From assembly GCF_900090105.1 (NCBI RefSeq), contig NZ_FMDM01000002.1, positions 236,995-300,994 of the forward strand: a stretch of DNA of 64,000 nucleotides, in the 5' to 3' direction. Source of the DNA: Micromonospora humi. GTDB taxonomy: Bacteria > Actinomycetota > Actinomycetes > Mycobacteriales > Micromonosporaceae. The position numbers were made by a program, and so were the translations under genes. Shown here piece after piece: positions 62,188 to 64,000 of this stretch. Every line of letters begins with the position of its first letter. Within the stretch, counting starts at the first letter, position 1. The notes beneath the pieces are model-generated. The model saw nothing but the letters and a program-made list of their open reading frames with translations. It was not told the origin of the DNA and searched no databases.

Positions 62188-62512
62188 CTACGCGTCGCGG
62201 ACGCCGCACTGAGCGCGCCCAGACGAAGAGGATCCAGACCAGGCCGAGGAGTGTGTCGTCGGCGCGGGCCGCCGCGTCCAGCCGGCGGCGGCCGTGCCCG
62301 AGGTACATCAGGGCGGGAAACGCGACCAGCGCGGTCACGAACACCGCCGTGCCGGCGGCCACCACCGGCCCGGGCCACCGTGCCGCCACCGTCAACGTCC
62401 ACCTCGGTAGCCCGAACAGCAGCGCGAGGATCGTGACCAGCGCCGCCCCCGACGCCAGCGGTCGCAGCGACCGTCGGGCCGGTCGCACGTGTGCGGCGTC
62501 GCCAGCTGCCAT
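62188..62512 (-). pseudogene. Truncated metallophosphoesterase joined to a methyltransferase 3' end
   Basis: Starts with a good ribosome-binding site (GGGAGGA) and ATG at 62512 and encodes membrane helices (ALVTILALLFGLPRWTL, AVFVTALVAFPALMYLGHG) up to LLGLVWILFVW, the N-terminal membrane part of actinobacterial YaeI-like metallophosphoesterases. The catalytic domain is absent: the frame runs into a segment (62190-62213) that matches the methyltransferase gene end (60952-60975) at 22 of 24 positions. The family call rests on the N-terminal resemblance only. Confidence 0.55.
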
Positions 62513-62640
62513 CGGCGTCCTCCCATTGGGTCCGTGCAGCATGGCACGGTCCGGGCTGGATCGACCACGCGCTGCGCCCTCCGGGAAGGGTGCCCGCCGG
62601 GATCGGAGAGCACTACCTCGGGGGGTACGGCTCATCCACC

Positions 62641-62654
62641 TGAGAGCGCTCCCA
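62641..62654. promoter_or_regulatory. CebR-type operator upstream of GH3 gene
   Basis: TGAGAGCGCTCCCA differs at one position from the CebR (LacI-family) box TGGGAGCGCTCCCA, which represses cellobiose/cellulose genes in actinomycetes. It lies 120 nt before the GH3 ATG and about 20 nt upstream of a possible promoter (TTGACG at 62673, 17 nt, GAGGAT at 62696). Confidence 0.75.
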
Positions 62655-62774
62655 AGAAATCGGCCAAAGATATTGACGAGACTGATTGGCATGGTGAGGA
62701 TCAAGCGGTAGCGGGGTGGAGTTCGGGCGGCCACGAGGGCTGCCAGGGACCGTTCGTCCCGCGGGAAGGACGAG

Positions 62775-64000
62775 ATGCGATCACGCTCCCGCGTGCGGGG
62801 TCATCGCGTGCGTACCGCTCTGATCGGGGTCGGCGCCCTGGTCACGTCGTTGTTGCCGGCGCAGGCGGCCGGTGCCGCCACCGGCCCGACCGCCACCGTC
62901 ACCACCGACCGGAGCGTCCACGGCCTGCCCTACATGGACGCCCGGCTACCGATCGAACGTCGGGTGGCCGATCTGCTCGGCCGGATGACGCTGACCGAGA
63001 AGATCGGCCAGATGACCCAGGCCGAGCGCGCCGCGGTCGACGCCGACCCCACCCTCGTCGCCCAGTGGCAGCTCGGCTCGGTGCTCTCCGGCGGCGGGTC
63101 CACGCCGACCCCGAACACGCCCGCCGCCTGGGTGGAGATGGTCAACAAGTACCAGGCCCAAGCGCTGAGCACCCGGCTCCAGATCCCGATGATCTACGGC
63201 ATCGACGCCGTGCACGGGCACGGCAACGTGCTGGGTGCCACGATTTTCCCGCACAACGTCGGCCTCGGCGCCACCCGCGACCCGGCGCTGGCCGAGAAGG
63301 TCGGCGCCGCCACCGCCGCCGAGGTACGGGCCACCGGCATCCCGTGGGACTTCGCGCCGTGCGTCTGCGTGAGCCGCGACGAGCGCTGGGGTCGCAGCTA
63401 CGAGAGCTTCGGCGAGGACCCGGCGCTGGTGGGCCGGATGGAAACCGTCATCGACGGCCTCCAGGGCCGCTCGCCGCGCCGGCTCGCCTCCGACGACCAT
63501 GTCCTGGCCACCGCCAAGCACTTCGCCGGTGACGGCGACACCCAATACGACACGACCGTCGCCGAGGCCAACAAGACCAAGCCCTGGTACGACCAGAAGT
63601 ACCCGATCGACCAGGGCATCACGGCCACCAACCGGCAGGACTTCAACCGGATCGACCTGGCGTCCTACGTCACCGCCGTCAAGCGCCACAACGTCGGCAG
63701 CGTCATGCCATCGTTCTCCAGCGTGGACTGGACCGAAGACGGCGTCGGAAACCCGATCAAGATGCACGCCGACAAGGACCTCATCACCGGCACCCTGAAG
63801 GGACAGCTCGGCTTCGACGGGTTCCTCATCTCCGATTGGGAGGGCATCCACCAGATCCCCGACCCGGCCGACCCGACCAACGGCGGCCTGACCGCGTACA
63901 AGGTACGCGCCGGGGTGAACGCGGGCACCGACATGTTCATGGAGCCCAACACGGCCAAGCAGTTCGAGGACCTGCTGCTCGCCGAGGTCACCGCCGGTCG
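62775..64000 (+). CDS. Secreted GH3 beta-glucosidase (partial, runs off window)
   Basis: The first 408 codons of an exported glycoside hydrolase family 3 enzyme. Signal peptide (about 1-35, ALIGVGALVTSLLPAQAAGA), then the GH3 barrel: RVADLLGRMTLTEKIGQMTQ, YGIDAVHGHGNV, RDERWGRSYESFGEDP, AKHFAGDGDTQYD, and nucleophile Asp354 in LISDWEG. Probably a beta-glucosidase/glucan exohydrolase acting on cellodextrins. GGAAGGA precedes the ATG. The 3' end lies beyond the window. Probably regulated through the CebR-like box. Confidence 0.9.
   Translation, partial: MRSRSRVRGHRVRTALIGVGALVTSLLPAQAAGAATGPTATVTTDRSVHGLPYMDARLPIERRVADLLGRMTLTEKIGQMTQAERAAVDADPTLVAQWQLGSVLSGGGSTPTPNTPAAWVEMVNKYQAQALSTRLQIPMIYGIDAVHGHGNVLGATIFPHNVGLGATRDPALAEKVGAATAAEVRATGIPWDFAPCVCVSRDERWGRSYESFGEDPALVGRMETVIDGLQGRSPRRLASDDHVLATAKHFAGDGDTQYDTTVAEANKTKPWYDQKYPIDQGITATNRQDFNRIDLASYVTAVKRHNVGSVMPSFSSVDWTEDGVGNPIKMHADKDLITGTLKGQLGFDGFLISDWEGIHQIPDPADPTNGGLTAYKVRAGVNAGTDMFMEPNTAKQFEDLLLAEVTAG

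Noticed and set aside
1..64000. CRISPR arrays, rRNA, tRNA, integrase or IS elements
   Set aside because: No direct-repeat array, no cloverleaf or rRNA-like stretch and no transposase or integrase motif was seen on either strand.

Overview
The window reads as chromosome from a high-GC actinomycete, most likely a member of the Micromonosporaceae. This is inferred from strong GC bias, GTG starts, GTGA/ATGA stop-start overlaps, large SARP/BTAD regulators and YbaB/EspC-type secretion genes; no rRNA or tRNA gene is present to confirm it. Most intergenic gaps are short.

Layout. 0-4 kb: a ROK repressor divergent from a secreted GH18 chitinase with a palindromic operator between them, then an M1 metallopeptidase lipoprotein. 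4-14 kb: a soluble transhydrogenase, a DUF4034 gene, and a translationally coupled operon pairing an oligopeptide ABC transporter with gamma-glutamyltransferase. 14-25 kb: an AidB-like acyl-CoA dehydrogenase, a MOSC protein, a small secreted protein, a 983-aa SARP regulator overlapped by an acetyltransferase gene, a MalY-type lyase, a remnant of a LuxR/AAA regulator, an AlkZ-type winged-helix protein, a DinB protein and a WYL regulator.

25-44.7 kb is the most coherent block and looks like an organosulfur scavenging island. A roughly 10-kb operon encodes a peptide/nickel-type ABC importer and four luciferase-like (LLM) flavin monooxygenases. A divergent operon encodes a polar amino-acid ABC importer and a GNAT acetyltransferase. 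A third operon encodes a 49-aa membrane peptide, a YeiH-type (sulfate/sulfite exporter) protein, a DUF1684 protein and a flavin reductase. Three unlisted short leader peptides (23-30 aa, R-x-H/V-[I/V]-D-x-x-R-V plus C-terminal Cys) precede these genes. Each has a -10-like box only 6-7 nt before its ATG, so they look leaderless. A shared CCTA-N9-TAGG palindrome occurs at three of the promoters. The gene set parallels the Bacillus yxe/ytm S-alkylcysteine salvage operons. The actual substrate is not known from sequence.

45-56 kb: an LLM oxidoreductase, a TetR regulator, a SWIM/SNF2 helicase pair, a DrrAB-type exporter, an alpha/beta hydrolase and a second BTAD regulator. Three similar palindromes near the TetR, SNF2 and DrrA genes suggest one small TetR regulon. 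56-61 kb: a PLP decarboxylase, then a type VII secretion cassette: YbaB-like protein, EspC-like protein, a 382-aa effector with an HExxH C-terminal domain of visibly lower GC, and a zinc-ribbon protein in the immunity position. 61-64 kb: a methyltransferase, a small conserved-looking ORF, a truncated metallophosphoesterase fused to a copy of the methyltransferase 3' end, and a secreted GH3 beta-glucosidase, cut by the window edge, under a near-perfect CebR box.

A family of long-armed intergenic palindromes built on GATC[TT/AA]GgAgTT occurs four times (6.8, 25.1, 44.3 and 60.8 kb), mostly at gene 3' ends.
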